This document shows positions 11,640 through 24,941 of a stretch of 64,000 nucleotides of DNA, one piece after another. Origin of the DNA: Zygnema cylindricum (Eukaryota; Streptophyta; Zygnematophyceae; Zygnematales; Zygnemataceae); the NCBI GenBank assembly GCA_037447655.1, contig JBBHKE010001086.1, positions 62,001-126,000 of the forward strand. Reading direction: 5' to 3'. The notes under the pieces were generated by a model. It searched no databases. It was not told the origin of the DNA and saw only the letters and a program-made list of their open reading frames with translations. The position numbers were made by a program, and so were the translations under genes. Position 1 is the first letter of the stretch, and the number at the start of each line of letters is the position of its first letter.

Positions 11640-11965
11640 TGCATCTTGACATCATTCTGACTAAAATGTCCGCGACGACAACATCGTGACGTCATCACAT
11701 GCCATAATAGTGACATCATAATGTGACATCATGGCGACATCATAACATGACATCATGGTGGCATCATAAGATGACATCATGATGACAGCATAAACGGCAA
11801 AATGATGACGTCATAACATGACATCACGGTGACATAATTTGGCAGCAATATTCAAATGCTAAACACATTGCATCAACCCTACAATGAGACATAGAAATCT
11901 GTGCATAAAGATAATCAAAAAATGTTTCATAAAGGGTGACATCATGCCATGACACATGCTGACGT
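11640..11965. repeat. TGACATCAT / TGACGTCAT word array
   Basis: Irregular reiteration of ATGACATCATGGTGACATCA-like units with a few TGACGTCA (CRE-type) variants. Period and identity are loose. No coding capacity. Confidence 0.7.
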
Positions 11966-12475
11966 CATAAGGTCATGATCACGGGCTCCGGGAAGCGAAG
12001 GGGAAAAAAAAAAAAAAAAAAGCGAGAAGCAGGAGATATAAAACAGTTAAAGTTCAATTTAAAATAACGATAAAAAAAAATTAGCGTAACGATGACACAA
12101 ATATCAAAAAGAATAATACTGAAGATATTTAATTGTACTTTTTTTTTTGTAAAATGCATCTTCGAATGAACGAAAGAGTAGATTTTCCACGAAGGAATTT
12201 TAAATATATAAAGAATATATAAAATTTTGTATAAAGTATTACAAAAAATTGATACGATACTTCAATTCCAAAAAATATTAAGGGGTTAAAAATTTACAAA
12301 TACATTTTAAAAATGTTTTAAAGCCAAGAAAACTCTCCCTCCCCCCGGGTACCCTATACTGAATAAAAAAATTTAATTATAAAAAAAAAAAATCCAAATA
12401 TAAATTAAAGTAGAATCAGGAACTGCGCCCATTCCTTTCATTTCAATTAAGCCCATTTTTCACTCTTTCCCTTTC

Positions 12476-12618
12476 CCCCTCCTTCCCTCTTTACCCCCTC
12501 CTTCCCTCTTTACCCCCTCCTTCCCTCTTTACCCCCTCCTTCCCTCTTTACCCCTTCCTTCCCTCTTTACCCCCTCCTTCCCTCTTTACCCCTTCCTTCC
12601 CTCTTTACCCCCTTTTTC
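12476..12618. repeat. Pyrimidine minisatellite, about 19-bp unit
   Basis: About seven tandem copies of CCCCTCCTTCCCTCTTTAC, followed by further C/T-rich DNA to about 12690. Confidence 0.9.
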
Positions 12619-12776
12619 CCTCTCTCCCCTCTCTCCCCCCCCCCCCCCCTCCCACACCAGCCTTCCCTTCCTATCCCTTCTCTCTCCCCTCAGTCACCAC
12701 TGTTCATTATTTTTTCGTTTTTTCCTTTAAATTGACCGAAAGAAAAACCGATTTCCACTGCTTAATTTTTTAGAAC

Positions 12777-12862
12777 GCCACGTGTCACCTACCAAAGCCT
12801 CAGACTTCTCCAGCGTGCCCTCACAAATTGCCACGTGTCAATGCAAAAACTGCCACGTGTCA
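12777..12862. promoter_or_regulatory. Cluster of three G-box motifs
   Basis: GCCACGTGTCA occurs exactly at 12777-12787, 12830-12840 and 12852-12862. CACGTG is the core bound by plant bZIP and bHLH factors, including those acting in light and ABA signalling. The cluster is 1.9 kb upstream of the CHLP start and 2.6 kb upstream of the divergent RCC1 start. Function as an enhancer is inferred from motif density only. Confidence 0.5.
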
Positions 12863-14254
12863 ACCCGGAAGAGGACGCACGAGAGCCTTCGAAACTGGGG
12901 GTGAGTTTTTCTCTTTTCCCCTTTCGGTAGCTTTTTCAACTTTTTCAAATTTTTATATTTTTTTCGGCCTTTTTTTTTTTTTTGTTGCCCGGTGCGTCGT
13001 TGCTGTTTTTGTTTTTTGTCTCTGTGTTGGTTTTGACTTTTGACTTTTGGACCTACAAATTTTTTTCCACAAGGCTACAGTACTGTACCGTACATCCAGC
13101 TTTCGTAGGGAAAAAGTACGAGACCATTGCGGGAAGCGGTGTCGGAAAATTTATTTCTGACCGATTTGTACTTTTTTTCAGTTTTTCTACCCGGGAAAAA
13201 TGTTTCCAAAAGTCCGAAATTACCGTCTGCCCGGGGAGGTACATGTGTCAGCAGAGGGGGCGTCCTTCAGAAAGCTTTTGACGCCGCTGTTTTTTTTCCG
13301 TGCATGAACTGCCCGGTTTCGTACATAAGTGTACCTTGTGAGGACAGAGGAAAAATTTTGTAGGTACAAAGTGGTTATCACAGCCACTTAATACTTCACA
13401 ACGTGTCAGCGTGACAGTCTTCGAGCAGAAAAAAATGTTCAAATAGCAGCAAAGACTTCTTGTGGCAATAATGAAACAATTTAATAATAAAACAAGATAA
13501 GTACAGGTGTGATGACGTGGATATCAGACCAAGACAAAGCTCCGGCGGTCTGGGAGCCCTCCCAGGCCTAGTCAGCTGCCAGGTGGAATAGAATGGACCT
13601 CCGTACATTTTGGTCCTCACCGATTGCTCCGAGACGAAATAAAGTACGTTCTCTTCATGTCCGTACTATGAATTGTTCTACTTCGTCTGCAACCTGCAGG
13701 GGACGCACCGACAGGTACGGCCTCTTACACTTTCAGACACCGTACACTAATTGGACATGGTTCCCATTAACATCAGTTTTGTAGCAACATTTAACGCTCC
13801 ATAAATAGTGATGTGACAAGTAACTGCAATCCGCGACGTTCATAACTTCAGGGTGCACTTGACGTCCAGATCTTATTTTCCAAGTCCGTTGGCGCTCTTC
13901 TACCATTCAGTGACAGCCACGTAGTAGTTCCTTAGCATTCTGTTACGCATTGCCACCTGGAACGTGCGCGTGGTTCTAGTCCAGAAATCTAGCTAGAATC
14001 GTCTATGGTACGGTACATAAACCATCCATAGCATTCATCATAAATATCAGACGTCCGATTCGCGTCTGTGACCATATCGAGTAGGAAGATATCGCCAAAA
14101 TGTTCATCAAAGTACTTCAAACAGCGGTGTGCAAATTGTAAAGACACCACGATATACTCAATTAAAATATCATTTGTCACCGATATGATACTCGAGTCTA
14201 CGCACGCCCTTGCGAAAATTGCCGTTTTGTAACTTCATTCCATCTTGTGCATGG
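12863..14254. other. Gene-free spacer upstream of CHLP
   Basis: No supported gene. Homopolymer T runs lie near 12970. A minus-strand open frame at 13989-14180 has a protein-like appearance, but no start context, homologue or exon partner is recognised. Confidence 0.5.
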
Positions 14255-17200
14255 GAAGTTCTGGATTCGTACACAACAGTCGATTCAAAAAGAAATTCAC
14301 ACTACTAGAGGTGGTAACTGTACGGACGAAGCAAGGGGTGCCTAACGTACCGTTTTTTGTCGGAAATTCGGAATCGACGATGGGAGACTTGTCAAATGGA
14401 TGCCCACGTCGGACGGAATCTTCAGTTACCGTAATTCTATTCGTTCAAAATCTATCCATCCGATTTCGGCCAATTACCATTACCGTTTGCCTTCTCTGCT
14501 GTTTCGCTACTTTTGTTTGATTTTAACTCGATATTTGTGTTCACATATATGCTCTCGTCGTTTCAGCCTTGGCGGAGACTTTCAGGCCAGGCCTAAAATA
14601 TCTACACTGATAACCAAGTGCGTTTGTCTTTATATTTAGCTTAAAGATCGATTGTAGATCATCTTGGCTCACACTTGCAGCTCCATCTTTTCTTGTAGAA
14701 CTTGTCTGTCGGCTCAAGATGGCCACCTCTCTCTGTGCTGCCGGACTTAGTGTGTCATCCCTCGGGAAGTGCGTCTCAGCTTCATCTCGCGTTGACCAGG
14801 GAGTGACTGTCGGTGTTGTCAGTGCTAGTTCTCTGCGTTGTAATTCCAAGCAGGCAGGGATTCACAGTTTTGATGGACTCCGCCCTGCATTGCAAGCTTC
14901 TACTGCTACTTGTGCCTCGTTTTTCGGAGGCGCAGAGCAGCTGCTCGACTCCCGGACACAGCCAGAGGCTGCTTCAGACGCTCCAGCAGGACTTGTGATT
15001 GTTGCTGGAAAGAATAGCAAGAAGCTTGATGGACGAAAGCTTCGTGTTGCAGGTGCTTCGCAAATGCTCTCCTGTCTATCTGCATCGTACTCTATGTGAT
15101 GACACTCTTTTGATGTTGTTGTTAATTTGTTTAGGGACTGAATGTGAATGATTATATTTACGAGGTTTTGTCGTGTTGTTATTGTACGTACAGAGATGTG
15201 CTGAAAGTTCTGTGATGATCCTCTGGTGTGCTTCTTTCTCGACTGGGTATCTATTGCCCGATCATTATGTGTCAGTGTTTCTGAATATGCTCGGGTTTAT
15301 CGCAGTTGTTGGTGGAGGTCCCGCGGGAGGCAGTGCAGCAGATACCCTTGCCCAGGCTGGCATTGAAACTTTCCTGTTTGAGCGCAAGCTTGACAATGCC
15401 AAGCCATGCGGTGGAGCCATCCCACTGTGCATGGTGGATGAATTCCAGGTTAGTTATCTTTATTATTTTTATGTTGAGCTGGCAGGCACAGCTTAGCGTT
15501 TGTACACTGTTTATAGTTTCTTTTCTACTTGATTGCTGCCTCTACTCGGCCTTCAGTGATTTTTTTTTATCGCAGCTCAAATTTGAAGGGAATTCTAGCT
15601 GTGTCATTTTGGTTCATCTCTTGAAATCAATATTCTGGCTAATCTGTTTTAATTTTTTCCATGGTCACTGGTTTTTGTTGTCTGCAGCTCCCCCCTGAAA
15701 TCATTGACCGCAAGGTTACCAAGATGAAGATGATTTCTCCATCTAATGTTGAGGTTGATGTGGGCAAGACACTAAGTGAGACTGAGTACATCGGCATGTG
15801 CAGGAGGTTTGTAATTCCTACCCGTTTTGGGTTGCTGCATCCATGTTGTTTACGTTGTTTGTGGGTCTTTCTGGCAAGTGGTACTTTCTCATTTTATCCA
15901 GCAGAACTTTTTACCTTTTGAAAGCACTGATTGACATGATTTTTATGTTTTGTTATTGCAGGGAGGTTCTAGATGGCTTCCTCCGTGAGCGAGCCCAGAG
16001 CAATGGAGCCACTGTGATCAACGGTTTGTTTATCAGAATGGATATCCCCAAGGATGACGATTCCCCTTACGTTCTACACTACTCGGATTACTCAGACTCG
16101 AGCTCCAAGGTGTTTATCGAACTAAATGTCTCACGAACTTCAAATTGCAAATTTGTGTGCAGCCTTTTTGGTCGGTACGGTTTCTGTTGTATGTAATATC
16201 GAATAGCATCTGTTGTTATCGTCAATGCAGGTTGGAAAAGCCATGACAATGGAAGTGGATTGCGTTATTGGAGCTGATGGAGCAAATAGCAGAGTTGCAA
16301 AGGAAATTGACGCGGGTGAATATGATTACGCTATTGCCTTCCAGGTATTGTCTCTCTCTCTATTGAACACTTGAACCGGAATAATGACTTTGTAGTTTAT
16401 CTCTTCGGTAATTGCTGCATTTTTATTGAAGTTTACATATGAGACGAGTTGATTTGTCTCCAAGAAACTTGATTTTAGTTGACTAGATATCTCGTAGTTC
16501 TTTGTGAGAAGCTGACGTTCTGTTTTTTCACTTTCCCACAGGAACGAATTAGGCTACCAGCCGACAAAATGGCTTACTATGAGGATCTTGCTGAAATGTA
16601 TGTTGGTGATGATGTCTCCCCCGATTTCTATGGCTGGGTGTTTCCCAAGTGCGACCATGTAGCTGTTGGTACAGGAACTGTGATTAACAAGCCTGCCATC
16701 AAGAAGTACCAGACTGCAACCAGGTGAGCGAAGTTTTTCCTCAGCCTTCTTGATTTTCTTGGCATAATACTTCTTTCTTGCTTTCAGCGCTTGCAAATGA
16801 GACGTTTTCATTGTGAATTTCCAGCAGTTGCTATGATTTTTATTTGATGCTTTACATATCACTTGTTGCTTATCTTTTGGCATGTATGTGTTGTTTGCAT
16901 TTCTTTGGTGCTGTTATTTAATTTTGTGTAGAAGCTCATTTTGGTGATAATTTTATGATTTTCAATATGGTTTGATGTATCAGTACATGATATGACAAGA
17001 CAAGGTGACACCAATATGACATATTGAGCTCCGTCAATCTCTGGATATATATATTAATATATTCTGTCATTTCAGGAACCGTGCTAAGGACAAGATTGCC
17101 GGGGGAAAAATCATCCGGGTTGAGGCTCACCCCATCCCAGAACACCCAAGGCCTCGCAGATCATCCAACAGAGTTGCCCTCGTTGGTGACGCTGCTGGAT

Positions 17201-18518
17201 ATGTTACCAAATGTTCAGGAGAGGTATGTCCTCCTTTCCTTTGTAGTTTTTTGTTTTTTTAATTTCTGTTGTAAGCCTCAAGTACAAAGTTTGTATCTTG
17301 TCTATGTAATATTGCATTTTGTTTTCCTCCCTTGTTTCCTTTATGGGGCCTTCATTTGTGTCATATGTCATCAATGGCTCTGTTGGTATGCCATGAAGTC
17401 TAGCCTTTCTGACTACGGGATATTGCTATCGTGGACCTCCAGGGCATATATTTTGCTGCCAAGTCTGGAAGGATGTGTGCTGAAGCTATTGCAGAAGGTT
17501 CACAGAATGGTACCCGTATGGTCAATGAGGCTGACCTCCGGGTGTACCTTGACAAATGGGACAAGAAGTACTGGGCTACTTACAAGGTACTTGTTAGAAG
17601 CATATGAATGGATGCATATGTAATTTTTGAATCAATATCAATTTAATACATCATTTAACACATCATGGTGTCTCACAGTATCACTGTTTTTATTTTGAGT
17701 TAAGCTTAACCTCTTGAAATTTTTTATTGGTGGGATCTAATTGTTTGAACTCTCTGTCGTTGTCAGACATTCAAAACCAAAATGATATATAAGTTATAGT
17801 TTGTTATTTAAATGTATAGAAAAGAATCCTCTGAATGTCATCCCTTATTACTTGCCATGTTGACTTCTCCCTCAAACCAGTCTTGTAGGCTATTTACAAT
17901 ATCAAAATTTATCAGTTATTATTCAGTAGAAGTTACTGTGCTTTATTACCGCATAATTGAAAAAATGCATGATTATTACAAAGACTTCCATTGAAATCCT
18001 CACTATCTTCGTTAATAAAATGGATGTTATGAAAACTTGCTCCCTGCATTTATTTGTTTTTGGAAGCCAAAGTCTGACCAAGGAGAGTCGATGGCTGTTG
18101 CTCTTGCAGGTCTTAGATATTTTGCAGAAGGTGTTTTACAGATCAAACCCTGCCCGTGAGGCCTTTGTTGAAATGTGCAATGATGATTATGTGCAGAAAA
18201 TGACCTTTGACAGGTGAGTCTCGGGAATTTATCCTTATTGGAACAGTCCTTTTCTGTTGAATCAGTAGCACTGAAATGATCCCCTTGCTATATATCTATT
18301 TCCCAATGTGTTAAGCCTTGCTGTAGTATTGTATTTGTTCCTGCCTTTTGGAAATGTTGACATAAGTTTGAAGATTGAAGTAAGGAGCTGTTCAAACCAA
18401 TGTACAATCTTTTTGATAGATCGGGTTTTCATGGGTTTTAGCATCCCTTAATGGGCTGATTGACATGTATGATTGACTTTCGTTTCCTTTGCTGAACGTC
18501 TACAGCTACTTGTACAAA
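14255..18518 (+). repeat. Segmental duplication, copy 1 (CHLP locus)
   Basis: A 4.26-kb block repeated in direct orientation at 20677-24941, offset 6422 bp (6423 at the 3' end). It begins 464 bp upstream of the CHLP start codon and ends 13 nt into the last CHLP exon. Sequence outside the block is unrelated between copies. The intact gene extends past the right breakpoint here, so this is the probable source copy. Confidence 0.95.
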
Positions 18519-18629
18519 ATTGTGGCGCCCGGCAACCCTATTGAAGATTTGAAGCTGGCTGTGAATACGATTGGAAGTTTAGTTCGAGCTAATGCTTTGA
18601 GAAAGGCGACAGAAAATGTGCTCGCCTGA
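14719..18629 (+). CDS. CHLP: Geranylgeranyl diphosphate/chlorophyll reductase, plastid
   Basis: Reduces the geranylgeranyl chain to phytyl with NADPH, supplying phytol for chlorophyll, tocopherol and phylloquinone. Exons: 14719-15052, 15306-15448, 15688-15806, 15962-16109, 16231-16344, 16542-16723, 17076-17223, 17443-17586, 18110-18213, 18506-18629. All have GT-AG borders and compatible phases, giving 519 residues. Residues 1 to about 108 are Ser/Ala-rich and suit a chloroplast transit peptide, long compared with about 467 residues in total for flowering-plant enzymes. The dinucleotide-binding VVGGGPAG begins at residue 112. GADGAN lies near 262-267 and GDAAG near 384-388, the flavoprotein signature positions of this family. 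The conserved C-terminus ends ATENVLA. The start has a good context (CAAGATGGCC). The gene is duplicated downstream with an altered end. Confidence 0.95.
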
Positions 18630-19430
18630 GCTATTTTTGAAACTTAGTATGGATCCAGAAAAATAGTGAGATGATTAGATGTATCTGTATTTCATTGGTG
18701 GTCTGTGTACAAGTCTTATACAGCAGTAATTTATATTCCAATAATAATCAACTTTTACTCCTCCCTTATGAGATATTTACTGGGTTTACCTTGTCGGTCA
18801 GCAGGGAGAGCTGAACTTCAGGTCACAACACAACATAATTCCCAACCAATTTGTGTCGATTTCCCCTCTTTACACATTGTCTCTGTTGGATTTTGGTATA
18901 TTGTTGATGAAATTAGAAATGTGTCTTCAAATGTTTAAGCTCTACTTGTCCCATAATTAGCCATAGAATTGCTTTGTATGGTTGACAGATGGCGAGAACT
19001 TAACGTAATGTCTGCACTGAATGAAATCCAAAAGCACGAATGGAAATGTCTAAAAAACCTAAATTGTTGCCCAATTTTCTGAAACAACTATGCAACTTAA
19101 CCTGTAATGTGCTGCACACTCCCTCCGATAACGCATTAACTACTGAAAGTTGGTCCTTTCTGAAATGTTGTCAATTAAAACACCTTGCAATTAGCGTGAT
19201 TGTCTTCTCAACACGGCAGAGCAGAATTTAGTGAACAACTCAATGGAAGTTAGGGAACATATTCTGAAACTTTCTGGACCATTGAAAGGCAGACAAATTG
19301 AAAGTCGTATATTTCCGCGAGCGTTTGCAGATGGATTATACAGCTTGCTGCATGTTAACCGCGAGGTGCTCCAAAGTTTGGAGTAGCACCGTTAATCTTG
19401 AACTCCTCATACCTTCAATTTCTATTTAAA
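18630..19430. other. 3' flank of CHLP
   Basis: CHLP 3' untranslated region and spacer, AT-rich, with no further gene recognised. The composition changes abruptly at about 19430. Confidence 0.6.
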
Positions 19431-20676
19431 ATCTTTTAGAAGTCGCGTGAAGGGGTCTGGGGGGGCTTCGTTGAAGGCTTTGTAGCCCCTGTATGCACGT
19501 CGGCCAGGAGGTGAAGCAGTAGCACAAACAGCAGCAGACAAGAAGCGTCGTTTTGTTGATGTGCCGCTCTGTAAGCGAAAGAGCTTTGGCAAAGCCGAAG
19601 TGCTTTGCACATGCTTATTGTTCGCTACTTTTCCGGACGTATTTTGAGGAGGTATGTATGACGTATGTATGCAATACCGAAAGTTTGGAATCGAAAAGCT
19701 GAAGGTTGAACGTGCGTATCACTGCAAAGCTCGGACGCTGGCGTGCAGCGAAGCAGTACAAAGCAGCGAACTACAAGCACGAATAAGGATGACGTACCAT
19801 TGCTTTATGACGACATTCTTCGCTGCACTGGCCCGGCGCGCTTGCCGCTCTTTTAGTGCTACGTGCTACTTCTTCACCTTCGCCCGGCTTGTATACACCG
19901 GCGTTGTCGCTCGCTTTTCTTTGCAGCGTTCTTGCACTCCTCCGGCGGCCGGCCCAGTGCTTCTTTTTGGGTCGTCTTCTTCCGCGTAGGCACTACCAAG
20001 GCGGGCCGGGCGCTATTTCAGGTAGAGGGGTGTTGTGGTGTTTTTGGAGAAGCTTTACGACAAAGGCTTTACCTTCAAACAAGCCGCCTTACTTTTGTAG
20101 GCCCAAAGAGACGGGCGCGACGACTCCAAAAACAAGGCGCGCACCGGAGTAGCACGTCGCGCAGCGGGGCCTTAGCCGGAGCACTTACGCCGGGTGCACG
20201 TTGGGCGCAAGCAAACGAGGAGTGCAAGGCCGCGCCAGCGGTTTGTGCCCGCTACTTCTTCGCGTGCAAGAAGAGCGCACCGCAATCCTTCGTACCCGGT
20301 GCTACGCAGCTCCCATTCGGCCTGCTGCGGAGGGCGCGCCAGCGGAGGCGCCGTAAAATAAGCAGCGGCTAGCGCCCGGGCGGAGGTGAAGAAGTAGCAC
20401 GTTCTTAGGAGTAGCAAAGTCAGCACGAAGTGCTGAGGTCCGAAGGACGCGCATCTTTTTGCTTCCAAAGGAGTGCGTGAAGAAGCACCTTTGGAAGCAA
20501 ACTACAAGACGGTGTTGCTTCTTCCACTCCATTCTTTGGAGCTTCGCCCCAAATACACCAAAACATAAGCAAACTACAAATAAGAGCTAGGAACTTATTC
20601 GGCGAAGGTGTGACGAAGCCCTGTGCGCGGCGTGCTACTTCTACACGTCATACGCACCTTCGCGCTTATTATGGCC
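19431..20676. other. GC-rich block, left arm
   Basis: About 1.25 kb that is clearly richer in G+C than its surroundings. It is built from recurring words such as GAAGTAGCAC, GCTACGTGCTAC, GCGAACTACAAG, CTTCGCCCGG and GGCGCGC, with many short inverted repeats. No plausible protein is encoded. Similar words recur in the right arm (24942-25520), so both arms seem to be one DNA type enclosing the second CHLP copy. It resembles repeat-laden organellar spacer DNA known from some green algae, but that is a guess. No terminal repeats or transposase are seen. Confidence 0.6.
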
Positions 20677-23600
20677 GAAGTTCTGGATTCGTACACAACA
20701 GTCAATTCAAAAAGAAATTCACACTACTAGAGGTGGTAACTGTACGGACGAAGCAAGGGGTGCCTAACGTACCGTTTTTTGTCGGAAATTCGGAATCGAC
20801 GATGGGAGACTTGTCAAATGGATGCCCACGTCGGACGGAATCTTCAGTTACCGTAATTCTATTCGTTCAAAATCTATCCATCCAATTTCGGCCAATTACC
20901 ATTACCGTTTGCCTTCTCTGCTGTTTCGCTACTTTTGTTTGATTTTAACTCGATATTTGTGTTCACATATATGCTCTCGTCGTTTCAGCCTTGGCGGAGA
21001 CTTTCAGGCCAGGCCTAAAATATCTACACTGATAACCAAGTGCGTTTGTCTTTATATTTAGCTTAAAGATCGATTGTAGATCATCTTGGCTCACACTTGC
21101 AGCTCCATCTTTTCTTGTAGAACTTGTCTGTCGGCTCAAGATGGCCACCTCTCTCTGTGCTGCCGGACTTAGCGTGTCATCCCTCGGGAAGTGCGTCTCA
21201 GCTTCATCTCGCGTTGACCAGGGAGTGACTGTCGGTGTTGTCAGTGCTAGTTCTCTGCGTTGTAATTCCAAGCAGGCAGGGATTCACAGTTTTGATGGAC
21301 TCCGCCCTGCATTGCAAGCTTCTACTTCTACTTGTGCCTCGTTCTTTGGAGGCGCAGAGCAGCTGCTCGACTCCCGGACACAGCCAGAGGCTGCTTCAGA
21401 CGCTCCAGCAGGACTTGTGATTGTTGCTGGAAAGAATAGCAAGAAGCTTGATGGACGAAAGCTTCGTGTTGCAGGTGCTTCGCAAATGCTCTCCTGTCTA
21501 TCTGCATCGTACTCTATGTGATGACACTCTTTTGATGTTGTTGTTAATTTGTTTAGGGACTGAATGTGAATGATTATATTTACGAGGTTTTGTCGTGTTG
21601 TTATTGTACGTACAGAGATGTGCTGAAAGTTCTGTGATGATCCTCTGGTGTGCTTCTTTCTCGACTGGGTATCTATTGCCCGATCATTATGTGTCAGTGT
21701 TTCTGAATATGCTCGGGTTTATCGCAGTTGTTGGTGGAGGTCCCGCGGGAGGCAGTGCAGCAGATACCCTTGCCCAGGCTGGCATTGAAACTTTCCTGTT
21801 TGAGCGCAAGCTTGACAATGCCAAGCCATGCGGTGGAGCCATCCCACTGTGCATGGTGGATGAATTCCAGGTTAGTTATCTTTATTATTTTTATGTTGAG
21901 CTGGCAGGCACAGCTTAGCGTTTGTACACTGTTTATAGTTTCTTTTCTACTTGATTGCTGCCTCTACTCGGCCTTCAGTGATTTTTTTTTATCGCAGCTC
22001 AAATTTGAAGGGAATTCTAGCTGTGTCATTTTGGTTCATCTCTTGAAATCAATATTCTGGCTAATCTGTTTTAATTTTTTCCATGGTCACTGGTTTTTGT
22101 TGTCTGCAGCTCCCCCCTGAAATCATTGACCGCAAGGTTACCAAGATGAAGATGATTTCTCCATCTAATGTTGAGGTTGATGTGGGCAAGACACTAAGTG
22201 AGACTGAGTACATCGGCATGTGCAGGAGGTTTGTAATTCCTACCCGTTTTGGGTTGCTGCATCCATGTTGTTTACGTTGTTTGTGGGTCTTTCTGGCAAG
22301 TGGTACTTTCTCATTTTATCCAGCAGAACTTTTTACCTTTTGAAAGCACTGATTGACATGATTTTTATGTTTTGTTATTGCAGGGAGGTTCTAGATGGCT
22401 TCCTCCGTGAGCGAGCCCAGAGCAATGGAGCCACTGTGATCAACGGTTTGTTTATCAGAATGGATATCCCCAAGGATGACGATTCCCCTTACGTTCTACA
22501 CTACTCGGATTACTCAGACTCGAGCTCCAAGGTGTTTATCGAACTAAATGTCTCACGAACTTCAAATTGCAAATTTGTGTGCAGCCTTTTTGGTCGGTAC
22601 GGTTTCTGTTGTATGTAATATCGAATAGCATCTGTTGTTATCGTCAATGCAGGTTGGAAAAGCCATGACAATGGAAGTGGATTGCGTTATTGGAGCTGAT
22701 GGAGCAAATAGCAGAGTTGCAAAGGAAATTGACGCGGGTGAATATGATTACGCTATTGCCTTCCAGGTATTGTCTCTCTCTCTATTGAACACTTGAACCG
22801 GAATAATGACTTTGTAGTTTATCTCTTCGGTAATTGCTGCATTTTTATTGAAGTTTACATATGAGACGAGTTGATTTGTCTCCAAGAAACTTGATTTTAG
22901 TTGACTAGATATCTCGTAGTTCTTTGTGAGAAGCTGACGTTCTGTTTTTTCACTTTCCCACAGGAACGAATTAGGCTACCAGCCGACAAAATGGCTTACT
23001 ATGAGGATCTTGCTGAAATGTATGTTGGTGATGATGTCTCCCCCGATTTCTATGGCTGGGTGTTTCCCAAGTGCGACCATGTAGCTGTTGGTACAGGAAC
23101 TGTGATTAACAAGCCTGCCATCAAGAAGTACCAGACTGCAACCAGGTGAGCGAAGTTTTTCCTCAGCCTTCTTGATTTTCTTGGCATAATACTTCTTTCT
23201 TGCTTTCAGCGCTTGCAAATGAGACGTTTTCATTGTGAATTTCCAGCAGTTGCTATGATTTTTATTTGATGCTTTACATATCACTTGTTGCTTATCTTTT
23301 GGCATGTATGTGTTGTTTGCATTTCTTTGGTGCTGTTATTTAATTTTGTGTAGAAGCTCATTTTGGTGATAATTTTATGATTTTCAATATGGTTTGATGT
23401 ATCAGTACATGATATGACAAGACAAGGTGACACCAATATGACATATTGAGCTCCGTCAATCTCTGGATATATATATTAATATATTCTGTCATTTCAGGAA
23501 CCGTGCTAAGGACAAGATTGCCGGGGGAAAAATCATCCGGGTTGAGGCTCACCCCATCCCAGAACACCCAAGGCCTCGCAGATCATCCAACAGAGTTGCC

Positions 23601-24941
23601 CTCGTTGGTGACGCTGCTGGATATGTTACCAAATGTTCAGGAGAGGTATGTCCTCCTTTCCTTTGTAGTTTTTTGTTTTTTTAATTTCTGTTGTAAGCCT
23701 CAAGTACAAAGTTTGTATCTTGTCTATGTAATATTGCATTTTGTTTTCCTCCCTTGTTTCCTTTATGGGGCCTTCATTTGTGTCATATGTCATCAATGGC
23801 TCTGTTGGTATGCCATGAAGTCTAGCCTTTCTGACTACGGGATATTGCTATCGTGGACCTCCAGGGCATATATTTTGCTGCCAAGTCTGGAAGGATGTGT
23901 GCTGAAGCTATTGCAGAAGGTTCACAGAATGGTACCCGTATGGTCAATGAGGCTGACCTCCGGGTGTACCTTGACAAATGGGACAAGAAGTACTGGGCTA
24001 CTTACAAGGTACTTGTTAGAAGCATATGAATGGATGCATATGTAATTTTTGAATCAATATCAATTTAATACATCATTTAACACATCATGGTGTCTCACAG
24101 TATCACTGTTTTTATTTTGAGTTAAGCTTAACCTCTTGAAATTTTTTATTGGTGGGATCTAATTGTTTGAACTCTCTGTCGTTGTCAGACATTCAAAACC
24201 AAAATGATATATAAGTTATAGTTTGTTATTTAAATGTATAGAAAAGAATCCTCTGAATGTCATCCCTTATTACTTGCCATGTTGACTTCTCCCTCAAACC
24301 AGTCTTGTAGGCTATTTACAATATCAAAATTTATCAGTTATTATTCAGTAGAAGTTACTGTGCTTTATTACCGCATAATTGAAAAAATGCATGATTATTA
24401 CAAAGACTTCCATTGAAATCCTCACTATCTTCGTTAATAAAATGGATGTTATGAAAACTTGCTCCCTGCATTTATTTGTTTTTGGAAGCCAAAGTCTGAC
24501 CAAGGAGAGTCGATGGCTGTTGCTCTTGCAGGTCTTAGATATTTTGCAGAAGGTGTTTTACAGATCAAACCCTGCCCGTGAGGCCTTTGTTGAAATGTGC
24601 AATGATGATTATGTGCAGAAAATGACCTTTGACAGGTGAGTCTCGGGAATTTATCCTTATTGGAACAGTCCTTTTCTGTTGAATCAGTAGCACTGAAATG
24701 ATCCCCTTGCTATATATCTATTTCCCAATGTGTTAAGCCTTGCTGTAGTATTGTATTTGTTCCTGCCTTTTGGAAATGTTGACATAAGTTTGAAGATTGA
24801 AGTAAGGAGCTGTTCAAACCAATGTACAATCTTTTTTTATAGATAGGGTTTTCATGGCTTTTAGCATCCCTTAATGGGCTGATTGACATGTATGATTGAC
24901 TTTTGTTTACTTTGCTGAATGTCTACAGCTACTTGTACAAA
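20677..24941 (+). repeat. Segmental duplication, copy 2
   Basis: Direct copy of 14255-18518. I find six single-base differences in the first 670 bp, none in the next roughly 3.5 kb, and about six substitutions plus a 1-bp insertion in the last 110 bp. Both ends abut the GC-rich DNA. Confidence 0.93.

Noticed and set aside
13989-14180. A 63-residue minus-strand frame with protein-like composition
   Set aside because: It is short and isolated, without recognised homology or flanking exons.
16554-16883. Antisense 109-residue frame in CHLP exon 6/intron 6 (and its copy at 22976-23305)
   Set aside because: It is antisense to a confirmed exon and an intron, with no independent evidence.
19863-20372. 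A 169-residue frame in the GC-rich block as a gene of bacterial or organellar origin
   Set aside because: Open frames occur on several registers because of high G+C. The translation has no domain, periodicity or start context.
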